In this document: positions 8,690 through 17,079 of the stretch, in pieces | Numbering within the stretch: the stretch's first letter is position 1 | Layout of the letters: each line of letters starts with the position of its first letter | Source: Trichococcus palustris | GTDB taxonomy: Bacteria; Bacillota; Bacilli; Lactobacillales; Aerococcaceae | Assembly (NCBI RefSeq): GCF_900114465.1 | Contig: NZ_FOTD01000004.1 | Span: 1-64,000, forward strand | Direction of reading: 5' to 3' | DNA length: 64,000 nt | Notes under the pieces: generated by a model | The model's database searches: none | The model's input: only the letters and a program-made list of their open reading frames with translations | Told to the model about the DNA's origin: nothing | Made by a program: the position numbers and the translations under genes

Positions 8690-9120
8690 CGAGGCTCTGC
8701 TCACCGGCTATTATGAGGAAATCAGGGGCAAAATACTCGGCGAAGCCTCGTTCACCGGTAATCTGCCCTTAGAAGAAGTTGGAATAACCGATAAGGCCCC
8801 GCTCGCCGGAATTCACGAAACAGAGAAGAAGATACCAGAATCCCCGGCGAAGCCGCGTTCACCGGTAATATGCCCTTAGAAGAAGTTGGAATAACCGATA
8901 AGGCCCCGCTCGCCGGAATTCACGAAACAGAGAAGAAGATACCAGAATCCCCGGCGAAGCCGCGTTCACCGGTAATATGCCCTTAGAAGAAGTTGGAATA
9001 ACCGATAAGGCCCCGCTCGCCGGAATTCACGAAACAGAGAAGAAGATACCAGAATCCCCGGCGAAGCCGTGTTCACCGGTAGTATGCCCTTAGAAGAAAT
9101 TGAAATACCCGATGAGGCCC
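8690..9120. repeat. 107-bp tandem repeat array, family B
   Basis: Units starting at 8841, 8948 and 9055 are spaced exactly 107 bases and are nearly identical. A diverged unit precedes them (from about 8734) and the last is incomplete. Each unit contains two half-palindrome pairs (CCGGCGAAGC...GTTCACCGG and AAGGCCCCGCTCGCC) and the linker 'cgaaacagagaagaagatac'. The rest of the 8592-9292 gap holds no gene; a weak TAAAAT -10 lies at 9237. Confidence 0.93.
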
Positions 9121-9292
9121 TATTTCACTTGATATTGCGTCTGAAAAAGTCAACTGGAATTTAGTTTTTCAAATAACATCCCGCTTTTCTTCACGAAGGC
9201 ATGGGGTTATCGATAACGAAAACGCGGACGATAGTGTAAAATAAGAACGAAACGGTAAAAAACGAATAAATTACAGGTAAGGGGATATAGCT

Positions 9293-10291
9293 ATGATTTC
9301 ATTAGGCATCATCGGAACAAGCAGCATCGCGCACGAGTTCGCCAAAGCGGCGATCGATTCAGGGGAATTCCGCATCAAAGCCGTATACAGCCGCACACAA
9401 TTCAACGCCCAAAGCTTCGGTGAAGGCTACGGCGCGGATATTTTTATGACTGATCTGGAGAAATTTGCAGCATTGGAGGAAATCGATGCCATCTATATCG
9501 CGTCGCCCAACAGTGTGCACTTCGAACAGGCCATGCTGGGAATCGCGAACGGGAAGCATCTCATCGTCGAAAAGCCGATCTTCTCGAACACGAAGGAATG
9601 GGAAGCAGCCTTTGCCGCAGCCAAAGCCAAGAACGTCTTCGTATTCGAAGCCGCGCGCCATCTGCATGAACCGAATTTCGCCATCGTCAAAAGCGAAGTC
9701 GCCAAACTGGGTGAAATCGACGGGGCATCCTTCACCTACGCCAAGTATTCTTCCCGTTACGACCAAGTGCTTGCCGGCGAAGAACCGAACATCTTCTCGC
9801 TGAATTTCTCCGGGGGCTCCCTTGCCGATTTGGGCGTCTACTTGCTGTACGCGGCCATCGCCTGGTTCGGCGTGCCTGATGACGTGGACTATGCCGCGAA
9901 GAAGATCCAAACGGGCGTGGACGGCGCAGGGACGATGATCTTGCGTTACCCTTATTTCACGGCTACGCTGCATGCCTCCAAAATCTATAATTCCTTTGCC
10001 ACATCGGAAATTTACAGCGGCAAGAAGACTCTCGTCTTGGACAACGTCAACATGATCCGATCCATCGAAATGATGGACGGGGAGAACGAAGAACGCTACC
10101 AATTGGCCGAAGCTTCCGCCGGACATCCCATGGCCGATGAGGTGTGCGCTTTTGCCCGCGTCTTGAATGATGCCGAAAATCCTGTTATGATGGAAGACTA
10201 TGAACGTTGGACGGAAACGAGCCGCGACGTCAACCGGATTATGGAAACATTGCGCAGAAAAGCAGGCATCGTCTTCGCTGCGGATGAATAA
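9293..10291 (+). CDS. Gfo/Idh/MocA family oxidoreductase
   Basis: This 332-residue NAD(P)-dependent sugar or cyclitol dehydrogenase-like protein has an N-terminal Rossmann fold (MISLGIIGTSSIAHEFAKAA), the family motif VEKPIFSNTKEWEAAF (EKP near residue 93) and a C-terminal alpha/beta domain with LADLGVYLLYAAIAWFG, where the usual dimer-interface histidine region lies. AAGGGG lies 5' of the ATG. It is an isolated gene, so no pathway can be assigned. A second, distinct family member is at 57418. Confidence 0.9.
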   Translation: MISLGIIGTSSIAHEFAKAAIDSGEFRIKAVYSRTQFNAQSFGEGYGADIFMTDLEKFAALEEIDAIYIASPNSVHFEQAMLGIANGKHLIVEKPIFSNTKEWEAAFAAAKAKNVFVFEAARHLHEPNFAIVKSEVAKLGEIDGASFTYAKYSSRYDQVLAGEEPNIFSLNFSGGSLADLGVYLLYAAIAWFGVPDDVDYAAKKIQTGVDGAGTMILRYPYFTATLHASKIYNSFATSEIYSGKKTLVLDNVNMIRSIEMMDGENEERYQLAEASAGHPMADEVCAFARVLNDAENPVMMEDYERWTETSRDVNRIMETLRRKAGIVFAADE

Positions 10292-10384
10292 AACGAAACC
10301 TATACAAATTGGAAACAATGATGGAGCCTGTGTCCTTTCGCATCGGAAATGGCGCACGCTTCATACAGAAATGAGGACACAAAT

Positions 10385-11713
10385 ATGATGATGGAAGAAT
10401 TGGCAATGCCATTCGAGAAATACTGGCGCGAACTGTCTTTTCAGTTGCCGACACCGATCCAGGAGAATGTCTATAAACCCTTGACCGAAGGCAAAGATGT
10501 GGTCGGGTTATCCCCAACGGGAACAGGGAAGACACTGGCTTACGCCATCCCTTTGCTGCAAAAGACCGTAGCGAACAAAGAGTTGCAGCTGATCGTCCTT
10601 GTCCCTTCGCAAGAATTGGCGCACCAAGTAGGACGCGTCCTTTCCGAATGGGGCTCCTTGAAGGACCTGAGCGTGCAAGTGATCATCGGTGGGGCAAACG
10701 TCAGCCGCCAGATCGATAAATTGAAAGAAAAACCCGAAATCGTCGTTGGGACACCGGGCCGCCTGATGGAATTGGCGACCCAGAAGAAATTGAAACTGCA
10801 CAACGTCAAGACAGTCGTCTTGGATGAAGCCGACTACCTGTTGAAACAGGAGCATCTCTCTTCCTTGCGCGAATTAGTGAAAAAAATGCCGGGCGAACGC
10901 CAAATGGCCTTCTTCTCGGCAACGAACAGCGAAAACCTGAAGGACATCGAGAAATGGTTCAACACGAAGCCGCTTTGGTTCGATACGACCAGCGATGGCC
11001 AGTTCACCGATCAAACCGTTCACGGTTACATCGAGGCGCCGAACCGCAAACGTGCGGAAATGCTGCGCCGCCTAGGTAACCTCGAAGGGATGCAAGCATT
11101 GGTATTCGTGAATTCCACCCAAGAATTGGATTACTTGGCGCAAAAGCTGCAGTTTGAAGGCATCAACGTGCGCATGCTGCACAGCGAATACGGCAAATCC
11201 CAACGGAAGAACGCTTTGGAAGAATTCACCAAAGGGAACGCGACCTTCCTGTTGACGACTGACGTTTCGGCACGCGGAATCGATATCCCGGAATTGCCGT
11301 ATGTCATCCACTACGATATTCCGTTATCCAAAGAGGCATACCTGCATCGGTCCGGAAGAACCGGCCGGATGGGCAAAAAAGGGATCGTTCTGTCATTGGT
11401 GACTGACCGCGCTATTCGTGACGTCAAGCGTTTCGCGCCGCACCCCGATGAAGTGAAAGAATTCTTCATCTACGGCGGCGAGCTTGTCGACACCTTGCCG
11501 AAACGCGAAGAAACGAAACCGCGCAGTACAGAAGGGAAACCGGCTGCCGTCAAAACGCCGAAGAAAGCGGTCGAAAGACCAATGGCGGATGAATCAGGGG
11601 AATACAGACCCGAACCCGTCAAAAAAGCGAAACCGAAAAAGAAAGTCCGCAACAAATCGCAAAAAAATAAAGGCGCCAGAAGAAAACCGAGCGCCGAGCA
11701 ATCGGAACAATAA
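10385..11713 (+). CDS. DEAD-box RNA helicase
   Basis: The 442-residue ATP-dependent RNA helicase shows all core motifs: SPTGTGKT (Walker A), VLVPSQELA, VGTPGRL, VLDEADYLL (DEAD), FFSATN (SAT), then in RecA domain 2 LVFVNS, TTDVSARGID and HRSGRTGRMGKKG. A Lys/Arg-rich tail (about residues 370-442) would bind RNA. It probably unwinds structured RNA in ribosome assembly or mRNA decay, especially in the cold (inference). I chose ATG 10385 because GAGGA sits 8 bases upstream; an in-frame start at 10349 lacks one. A terminator follows at 11723. Confidence 0.93.
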   Translation: MMMEELAMPFEKYWRELSFQLPTPIQENVYKPLTEGKDVVGLSPTGTGKTLAYAIPLLQKTVANKELQLIVLVPSQELAHQVGRVLSEWGSLKDLSVQVIIGGANVSRQIDKLKEKPEIVVGTPGRLMELATQKKLKLHNVKTVVLDEADYLLKQEHLSSLRELVKKMPGERQMAFFSATNSENLKDIEKWFNTKPLWFDTTSDGQFTDQTVHGYIEAPNRKRAEMLRRLGNLEGMQALVFVNSTQELDYLAQKLQFEGINVRMLHSEYGKSQRKNALEEFTKGNATFLLTTDVSARGIDIPELPYVIHYDIPLSKEAYLHRSGRTGRMGKKGIVLSLVTDRAIRDVKRFAPHPDEVKEFFIYGGELVDTLPKREETKPRSTEGKPAAVKTPKKAVERPMADESGEYRPEPVKKAKPKKKVRNKSQKNKGARRKPSAEQSEQ

Positions 11714-11722
11714 GAAAGATTA

Positions 11723-11762
11723 CGACTCAATCCGCAAATTGTGGATTGAGTCGTTTTTTTTT
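11723..11762 (+). terminator. Intrinsic terminator after the helicase gene
   Basis: CGACTCAATCC and GGATTGAGTCG form an 11-bp perfect stem followed by nine T. Confidence 0.95.
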
Positions 11763-11790
11763 CGGTAAAGGTAAGGGATTAAAAGAAAGA

Positions 11791-11806
11791 GTCGCACCGT
11801 TGCGAC
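11791..11806. promoter_or_regulatory. Candidate LacI-type operator (autoregulation)
   Basis: GTCGCACCGTTGCGAC is a near-perfect 16-bp dyad with a central CG, as LacI-family sites have. It overlaps the -35 of the LacI gene, where binding would block RNA polymerase. Confidence 0.5.
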
Positions 11807-11828
11807 AAAAAGGTAGGACGTGTATAAT
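11800..11828 (+). promoter_or_regulatory. Promoter of the LacI-family gene
   Basis: TTGCGA, 17 bases and TATAAT; the -10 is perfect and about 75 bases before the ATG. Confidence 0.75.
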
Positions 11829-11899
11829 TTAGAGCGACATAGCGTAGCATTAGCTATTGGGAAACCTACGCTCAGTAGGGAAAGGGAAGGAAACTGTAA

Positions 11900-12880
11900 A
11901 TGGTAACCATCAACGACATCGCAAAACAGGCCGGCGTCGCGAAAAGCACGGTTTCGCGCTACTTGAACGGCGGAGCGGTCAGTGAGAAGACAAAGGCGAA
12001 GCTGGATGCCATCGTGGCGAGGAACGACTATACGCCAAACAAGTTCGCCCAAAGCCTGAAGGCGAAACGGACGCATATGGTCGGGGCCATCATCCCGCGC
12101 TTGAATTCCTATGCGACGAATGAAGCCTTGAAGGGGCTGGAGAACAGCTTGCGTCTTTCCAAAAATCAGCTCCTCATCACCAATGCGGACCAGAACCGGG
12201 AACGGGAAATCGAAGCCATCTACACATTGGCCAAGCAAAAGGTCGACGGCATCGTGCTGTTCGCCGCCGAAATCACTCCGGAACACGAAAAGGCCTTCGA
12301 GGAAAGCGCCACCCCCGTCGTCATCGTCGGGCAGTCCCATCCGAACTATCATTGCGTCATCCACGACGATGAAAAGGCCGGTTATTCCGTGGGTGCATAT
12401 GCGGTTGCGAACGGGCATCGAAACATCCTTGTTTTCGGCGTGGATGAGGCGGACCAGGCGGTCGGGATCACTCGCCGCAAGGGAATCGAAAAAGCCTTCG
12501 TCGGCAAGGACATCACCTATACCTTCGTCAAGACGAGCTTCTCCATGATGGATGCCTACAAACTGGCGTTGGAGGTACTGCCGGAAACCAAGGCAACCTT
12601 CATCATCGGTGCGACCGATAATATCGCCATTGGGATCATGCGTGCGGCCCACGAGCTGCAGATGGACATACCCAATCGGCTCTCCTTGGCCGGCTTCGGC
12701 GGCTATGAAATAACGGAAGCCGTCCATCCGCGGATCACGACCGTCCACTTCCCTTTCCATGAAGCGGGCATCTTGGCGGCCGACATCCTGCTGCAGCTCA
12801 TCGAAGGAAAAGAAATGCCCTATGTGGAAAAACTGGACAACCACCTGATGATCCGAGAGTCGACGCAGGCAATAAAATAA
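11900..12880 (+). CDS. LacI/GalR-family transcriptional regulator
   Basis: The 326-residue regulator has an N-terminal helix-turn-helix (MVTINDIAKQAGVAKSTVSRYLNGG), a hinge helix region (FAQSLKAKRTHMVG) and a periplasmic-binding-protein-like effector domain to residue about 310 (IPRLNSYATNEALKGL..., KVDGIVLFAAE, GATDNIAIGIMRAAHELQMDIP). It should bind a sugar or sugar phosphate and repress a catabolic operon. It is flanked by unrelated genes. The sucrose operon at 24.8 kb has LacI-type operators (GGAACCGGTTCC), but its sites differ from the dyad at 11791, so a link is not shown. Confidence 0.9.
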   Translation: MVTINDIAKQAGVAKSTVSRYLNGGAVSEKTKAKLDAIVARNDYTPNKFAQSLKAKRTHMVGAIIPRLNSYATNEALKGLENSLRLSKNQLLITNADQNREREIEAIYTLAKQKVDGIVLFAAEITPEHEKAFEESATPVVIVGQSHPNYHCVIHDDEKAGYSVGAYAVANGHRNILVFGVDEADQAVGITRRKGIEKAFVGKDITYTFVKTSFSMMDAYKLALEVLPETKATFIIGATDNIAIGIMRAAHELQMDIPNRLSLAGFGGYEITEAVHPRITTVHFPFHEAGILAADILLQLIEGKEMPYVEKLDNHLMIRESTQAIK

Positions 12881-12916
12881 AGGTTTCATGAATGAGAGAG
12901 CCTTAGGAATGTTGAG

Positions 12917-12955
12917 AGACAATTGTCCTCTTACTGTTTCTGAGGGTCTTTTTTT
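12917..12955 (+). terminator. Weak candidate terminator after the LacI gene
   Basis: AGAC...CCTC pairs with GAGG...GTCT and is followed by seven T. The stem is interrupted, so this is tentative. Confidence 0.35.
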
Positions 12956-12974
12956 GTAGAACAAGGCGCTGGAC

Positions 12975-13145
12975 ATTAAATTCCCGGCGAAAAACTGTTC
13001 AATGGGAATAGCAAGTGAAATATATGTTAAATGCACGATGAAGCCCTGTTCATCGTGCATTACAAGAGAAAAGTGCGTCAAAAAACCGGCGAAGCACTGT
13101 TCACCGGGAATCAGAAGAGAAAAGTGAGTAAAATTCCCGACGAGC
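12975..13145. repeat. Palindromic repeats, family B with swapped stems
   Basis: Three hairpins share the loop region GAA-6 bases-TTC but have different arms. One is a perfect 12-bp stem at 13031-13060 with arms ATGCACGATGAA and TTCATCGTGCAT; another at 13085-13106 has arms CCGGCGAA and TTCACCGG. The linker 'agaagagaaaagtgagt' is repeated. Confidence 0.8.
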
Positions 13146-13165
13146 CTTTTATCATCAAAAAACGA

Positions 13166-13195
13166 TTGTTACCCTAATTGCAAAACTGGTTGACA
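13166..13195. promoter_or_regulatory. Candidate BirA operator of the biotin operon
   Basis: TTGTTACC, 14 bases and GGTTGACA resemble the BirA dyad TTGTTAACC...GGTTAACAA. The right half contains the -35 of the bio promoter, so repression by biotinyl-AMP-bound BirA would be direct. The left half lacks one base of the consensus. Confidence 0.5.
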
Positions 13196-13218
13196 GTTAT
13201 TTTTTTCTATGTCATTAT
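13190..13218 (+). promoter_or_regulatory. Promoter of bioYBDA
   Basis: TTGACA (perfect), 17 bases, CATTAT (4/6), about 40 bases before the bioY ATG. Confidence 0.65.
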
Positions 13219-13256
13219 TGTATTTTAACAATATCCGAATGATGGGAGACAAAGAA

Positions 13257-13850
13257 ATGAGCGAACAAGAACACAATTTATACGCAAAAGAGATGTCCAA
13301 GAAAAAATTATCCACCAGGGAAATGGTTTTATGCGCTTTATTTGCCGCACTCATTGCGGTTGGCGCATTTATCCGGGTGCCCGTACCGGTTGTGCCGTTT
13401 ACGTTCCAATTTCTCTTCACCATGCTGGCCGGTCTTTTGCTGGGGGGAAGACTCGGGGCGACGAGCGTATCGCTTTATCTTATGATGGGTCTTGCCGGCT
13501 TGCCTGTATTCGCTGAAGGGGGCGGCTTCGGCTATATCCTGAAGCCGAGCTTCGGTTACCTGATCGGCTTTTGCGTGGCGAGCTACGTGACCGGTGTGAT
13601 GGCGAACAAGGATGCGTATCCGACGTTCAGGCGTCTGCTTCTGGCGAACTTCGTCGGACTGGCCATCGTTTATGCGATGGGGCTGGTTTATTATTACGTC
13701 ATTTGCAATTATGTGATCGGCACCCCGATCGCGATGTGGCCGCTGTTCTTATACGGCTTCCTTTTATCCGTACCCGGCGACATCCTGCTCTGCTTTTTGG
13801 GCGCATCGCTCGCCAAACGGCTGATTCCGGTCATCAGAAAAGGTCTTTGA
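13257..13850 (+). CDS. bioY: Biotin transporter BioY (ECF S component)
   Basis: This 197-residue membrane protein has six hydrophobic segments and the BioY hallmarks VPVPVVPFTFQFLFTMLAGLLLG and LAGLPVFAEGGG. It binds biotin as the substrate-specific S unit of an ECF transporter and works with the shared EcfA/EcfT energising module, not encoded here. I chose ATG 13257, which has GGGAGA 8 bases upstream; the longer frame from 13209 would place the start inside the promoter. It is the first gene of bioY-bioB-bioD-bioA and lies next to a BirA-like operator. Confidence 0.95.
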   Translation: MSEQEHNLYAKEMSKKKLSTREMVLCALFAALIAVGAFIRVPVPVVPFTFQFLFTMLAGLLLGGRLGATSVSLYLMMGLAGLPVFAEGGGFGYILKPSFGYLIGFCVASYVTGVMANKDAYPTFRRLLLANFVGLAIVYAMGLVYYYVICNYVIGTPIAMWPLFLYGFLLSVPGDILLCFLGASLAKRLIPVIRKGL

Positions 13851-13870
13851 GGGAGGGGGAGACAGGGACA

Positions 13871-14842
13871 ATGACAAGACTGGAAGAAATCAAAGACAAG
13901 ATCTACGCAGGCGAATACATCTCGAAGGCTGAGGCTTTGGAAATCAGCGAAGCGCCGCTCCAGGAACTTTGCACAGCGGCAAATGATATACGGGAACATT
14001 TTTGCGGAAATGTTTTCGATATCTGCACCATCATCAACGGCAAAAGCGGCAAATGCTCGGAAAACTGCAAGTTCTGTGCGCAGTCCCAATTCTATCGCAC
14101 GAAAGTAGACGCCTATTCGTTGCTCGGAACGGAAGCCATCGTGGAGCAGGCCAAATACAACGAGGAGCGCGGCGTGCTGCGCTATTCCATCGTTACATCC
14201 GGAAAACGCTTGTCGCGCAGGGAGGTCGACAAGGTATGCGATAGCCTGCGTGCCGTTCAAGAAGAATCCGACATTGCGCTATGCGGCTCTTTCGGGCTTT
14301 TGGATGAGACGCAATTCGCCAAGCTGAAAGCAGCGGGCATCACAAGAGTCCACAACAACCTTGAGACCTCAAGGAACAACTTCCCCAATATTTGCACAAC
14401 CCATACCTATGACGATAAAATCGCCGCAATCCGGGCCGCACAGCAGGCCGGTCTGACCGTTTGCAGCGGCGGCATCATGGGGTTAGGCGAGACGATGGAA
14501 GACCGGATCGACATGGTGCTGGATCTCCGCGGACTGGGCATCCGCTCCATCCCCATCAATATGCTCAGCCCCATAGCGGGTACGCCCTACGAAGACAACG
14601 AAATCGTGACGGATGAAGAGATGCTCCGCATTGTCGCGGTTATCCGCTTTCTGGTGCCGGATGCCTTCATCCGATTGGCGGGCGGCAGGGGACTCCTTGC
14701 CGATAAGGGACGGCAGTGCTTCTTATCCGGTGCCAATGCGGCCATTTCCGGCGATATGTTGACGACGGACGGCATCACGATCGAGCAGGACATGAAGTTG
14801 TTGGGCGAACTAGGATTTGAGGTGACGTTGCGGGATGACTAA
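13871..14842 (+). CDS. bioB: Biotin synthase
   Basis: The 323-residue radical-SAM enzyme inserts sulfur into dethiobiotin. It has the CSENCKFC motif (Cys 62, 66, 69) for the 4Fe-4S cluster, downstream conserved stretches GLGETMEDRIDM and NMLSPIAGTPYED, and the C-terminal RLAGGRG arginines. GGAGGGGGAGACAGGG precedes ATG 13871, 20 bases after bioY. Its stop overlaps the bioD start by 8 bases, which implies translational coupling. The extra frame upstream of 13871 overlaps bioY and is not used. Confidence 0.96.
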   Translation: MTRLEEIKDKIYAGEYISKAEALEISEAPLQELCTAANDIREHFCGNVFDICTIINGKSGKCSENCKFCAQSQFYRTKVDAYSLLGTEAIVEQAKYNEERGVLRYSIVTSGKRLSRREVDKVCDSLRAVQEESDIALCGSFGLLDETQFAKLKAAGITRVHNNLETSRNNFPNICTTHTYDDKIAAIRAAQQAGLTVCSGGIMGLGETMEDRIDMVLDLRGLGIRSIPINMLSPIAGTPYEDNEIVTDEEMLRIVAVIRFLVPDAFIRLAGGRGLLADKGRQCFLSGANAAISGDMLTTDGITIEQDMKLLGELGFEVTLRDD

Positions 14843-15518
14843 GGGTCTTTTTGTCACAGCGACCGGTACGGATATCGGCAAGACGTTCGTGACCGCGCTC
14901 ATCGTCAAAAAGTTGCGTGCTGCGGGATACAACGCAGGCTACTACAAGGCTGCGCTCAGCGGGGTGGAGAAGACAGAAGCCGGGTTCCTTGCCGGGGATG
15001 CCGGCTACGTGACCCGGTCAGCGGGCATGGAAGAGGATCCGGGAAAGTTTGTTTCCTATGTCTATGAAAATGCCGTATCGCCGCACTTGGCGGCGCAATT
15101 GGAAGGGAATCCCGTTGAGATGCGGGTTGTGAAGGCTGCCTATGCCAAAGCGACAGCCGAATATGACTATGTGACGATGGAAGGCAGCGGCGGGATCGTG
15201 TGCCCCATTCGTTATGACAGCGGGGCGCATATCCTTCTGGAGGATATCATCAAGGAATTGAAGCTGAGCACAATCCTCGTAGCCGATGCAGGGCTGGGGA
15301 CCATCAATGCGGTTGTGCTCACGATAGCATACATGAAGCAACGCAACATTGCGGTGAAGGGGATCATCTTCAACCATTTCCACGCAGGCAACGTGATGGA
15401 GTGGGATAACAAGAAGATGGTCGAAGCGCTCACCGGCGTTCCCGTGATCGCCTTCGTGAAGGAGAATGATACGGAAATCAGCATGGATGCGGACGCCCTG
15501 GCCGCATTGTACGAATAG
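14835..15518 (+). CDS. bioD: Dethiobiotin synthetase
   Basis: This 227-residue ATP-dependent carboxylase closes the ureido ring of DAPA to make dethiobiotin. It shows the P-loop-like TATGTDIGKTFVTALIV (residues 7-23), YYKAALSGVE for substrate contacts and MEGSGGIVCPI, a family signature. It overlaps bioB and is followed 10 bases later by bioA. Confidence 0.95.
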   Translation: MTKGLFVTATGTDIGKTFVTALIVKKLRAAGYNAGYYKAALSGVEKTEAGFLAGDAGYVTRSAGMEEDPGKFVSYVYENAVSPHLAAQLEGNPVEMRVVKAAYAKATAEYDYVTMEGSGGIVCPIRYDSGAHILLEDIIKELKLSTILVADAGLGTINAVVLTIAYMKQRNIAVKGIIFNHFHAGNVMEWDNKKMVEALTGVPVIAFVKENDTEISMDADALAALYE

Positions 15519-15528
15519 GGGGATGGAA

Positions 15529-16872
15529 ATGGATTTAGTGGAAAAGGATTTGAAATACATCTGGCATCCTTGCTCACAGATGAAGGATTATGAGGAGCTG
15601 AAGCCGATCATCATTGATAACGGCAAAGGCGTCTACCTGTATGATAAAAACGGGAAGGAATACATCGACATCGTCAGTTCCTGGTGGTGCAACCTGCTGG
15701 GGCACCGTAACCCCACCATCAATGAAGCCATCATCAGCCAGTTGGGTCGGTTGGAACACGTAATCTTTGCAAACTTTTCCCACGAACCGGCAATCGCGTT
15801 GTGCGAACAGCTGATGGAAGTGATTCCGAAGGGGCTTTCCAAGTTCAACTTTTCGGATAACGGCTCTGCGGCTGTGGAATGTGCGCTGAAGATGAGCTTC
15901 CAGTACCAATATCAGACCGGCCACAAAGAGAAGACGAAATTCATGTGCCTGACGGATGGCTATCACGGCGAAACTTTGGGCGCACTGTCCGTCGGGAGCA
16001 TGGATTTGTACGCAAAAATATATAAACCCATGCTGATGGATACGGTCCACATCGAATCCCCGGACTGTTATCGTTGTCCTTTTGGGAAGAACCGGGGCAA
16101 CTGCAGCTGCGAATGCTTCGCCTATGCCGAAAAAGCCTTCGCTGCGCATGGGGAAGAAACCTGCGCCATGATCGTGGAACCGCTTGTGCAGGGCAGTGCC
16201 GGCATGCGCATTTATCCGGCGCTTTACTTGAAAAAAATGCGGGAGCTTTGCGACCGCTACGGCGTCTTGTTGATCGCCGATGAGATTGCGACGGGATTCG
16301 GCCGGACCGGCAAGATGTTCGCCTTTGATCATGCCGGCGTCAGCCCGGACATCATGTGCGTCTCCAAAGGGCTTACGGGCGGATATCTGCCCATGGCCAT
16401 TACCATCACTACCGATAAAATATACGATGCGTTTTATGCGGAGTATAGCGAAGGGAAGGCCTTCATGCACAGCCATACCTACAGCGGCAATCCGCTAGGG
16501 TGCGCTGCTGCGCTCGCCGTCCAGAAAGTCCTCCGGGAAGAGCACATTTTGGAGAAGGCGGCAATCCGTGCCGAGTATACGACCAAGCGGCTGAACGAAG
16601 CGCTGCTGGACCATCCGAATGTAGGCGAAATCCGTCATATCGGCCTCATCCATGCCATTGAACTGGTTACCGACAAACAAGCAAAGACAGGCTTTGATGG
16701 TAGCCTCAGAATCGGCTATCAGATCTATAAAAAGGCGCTTGAGAACGGATTGATTCTAAGGCCGCTCGGCAATGTCCTCTATTTCAATCCTCCGCTGACG
16801 ATAACCGAAACGGAAATCGATAAAGCAATCGCCATTTGTGCAAACGCCCTTTCCGAAGTCCTCGGCAAATAG
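15529..16872 (+). CDS. bioA: Adenosylmethionine-8-amino-7-oxononanoate aminotransferase
   Basis: This 447-residue class-III PLP aminotransferase converts KAPA to DAPA with SAM as amino donor. It carries IWHPCSQMKDYE at the N-terminus (BioA-specific), SSWWCNLLGH, LLIADEIATGFGRTG (cofactor aspartate) and VSKGLTGGYLPM with the PLP lysine near residue 280. I chose ATG 15529, 6 bases after AGGGGG; ATG 15523 is too close to that site. No bioF, bioW, bioC or bioH follows, so the cell would need imported KAPA or a distant bioF. No convincing terminator is seen after the stop. Confidence 0.95.
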   Translation: MDLVEKDLKYIWHPCSQMKDYEELKPIIIDNGKGVYLYDKNGKEYIDIVSSWWCNLLGHRNPTINEAIISQLGRLEHVIFANFSHEPAIALCEQLMEVIPKGLSKFNFSDNGSAAVECALKMSFQYQYQTGHKEKTKFMCLTDGYHGETLGALSVGSMDLYAKIYKPMLMDTVHIESPDCYRCPFGKNRGNCSCECFAYAEKAFAAHGEETCAMIVEPLVQGSAGMRIYPALYLKKMRELCDRYGVLLIADEIATGFGRTGKMFAFDHAGVSPDIMCVSKGLTGGYLPMAITITTDKIYDAFYAEYSEGKAFMHSHTYSGNPLGCAAALAVQKVLREEHILEKAAIRAEYTTKRLNEALLDHPNVGEIRHIGLIHAIELVTDKQAKTGFDGSLRIGYQIYKKALENGLILRPLGNVLYFNPPLTITETEIDKAIAICANALSEVLGK

Positions 16873-17079
16873 TGCTGTTTGGGTATTCACATTCAAACGG
16901 GATCGGACAGCAACGGCTTACGGCTGACTGCAATTTTCCTTTACGTGTTCGCGCATTCTATCACAATGCTAAAAAGAAAACAGTTGCCATCTTATTGAAT
17001 AATGAAAATGTTGCGCTGATTTATTTGTGAAATAATGTATAATGATAGGATGTTATTTTAAAGGAGGAAAAGAGAGAAC

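Noticed and set aside
8690-9120. CRISPR array
   Set aside because: Units are 107 bp and tandem without unique spacers, and no cas genes are present. The family A arrays fail the same test.
9359-10357. Long minus-strand frame (332 codons) opposite the Gfo/Idh/MocA gene
   Set aside because: It is an antisense shadow caused by codon bias; it has no ribosome site or motif, and the plus-strand gene is clear. Similar shadows under scrB, bioA, the LacI gene and the reductase were dismissed.
13571-13870. N-terminal extension of bioB by 100 codons
   Set aside because: It lies entirely inside bioY in another frame; ATG 13871 has a strong ribosome site and matches the family start.
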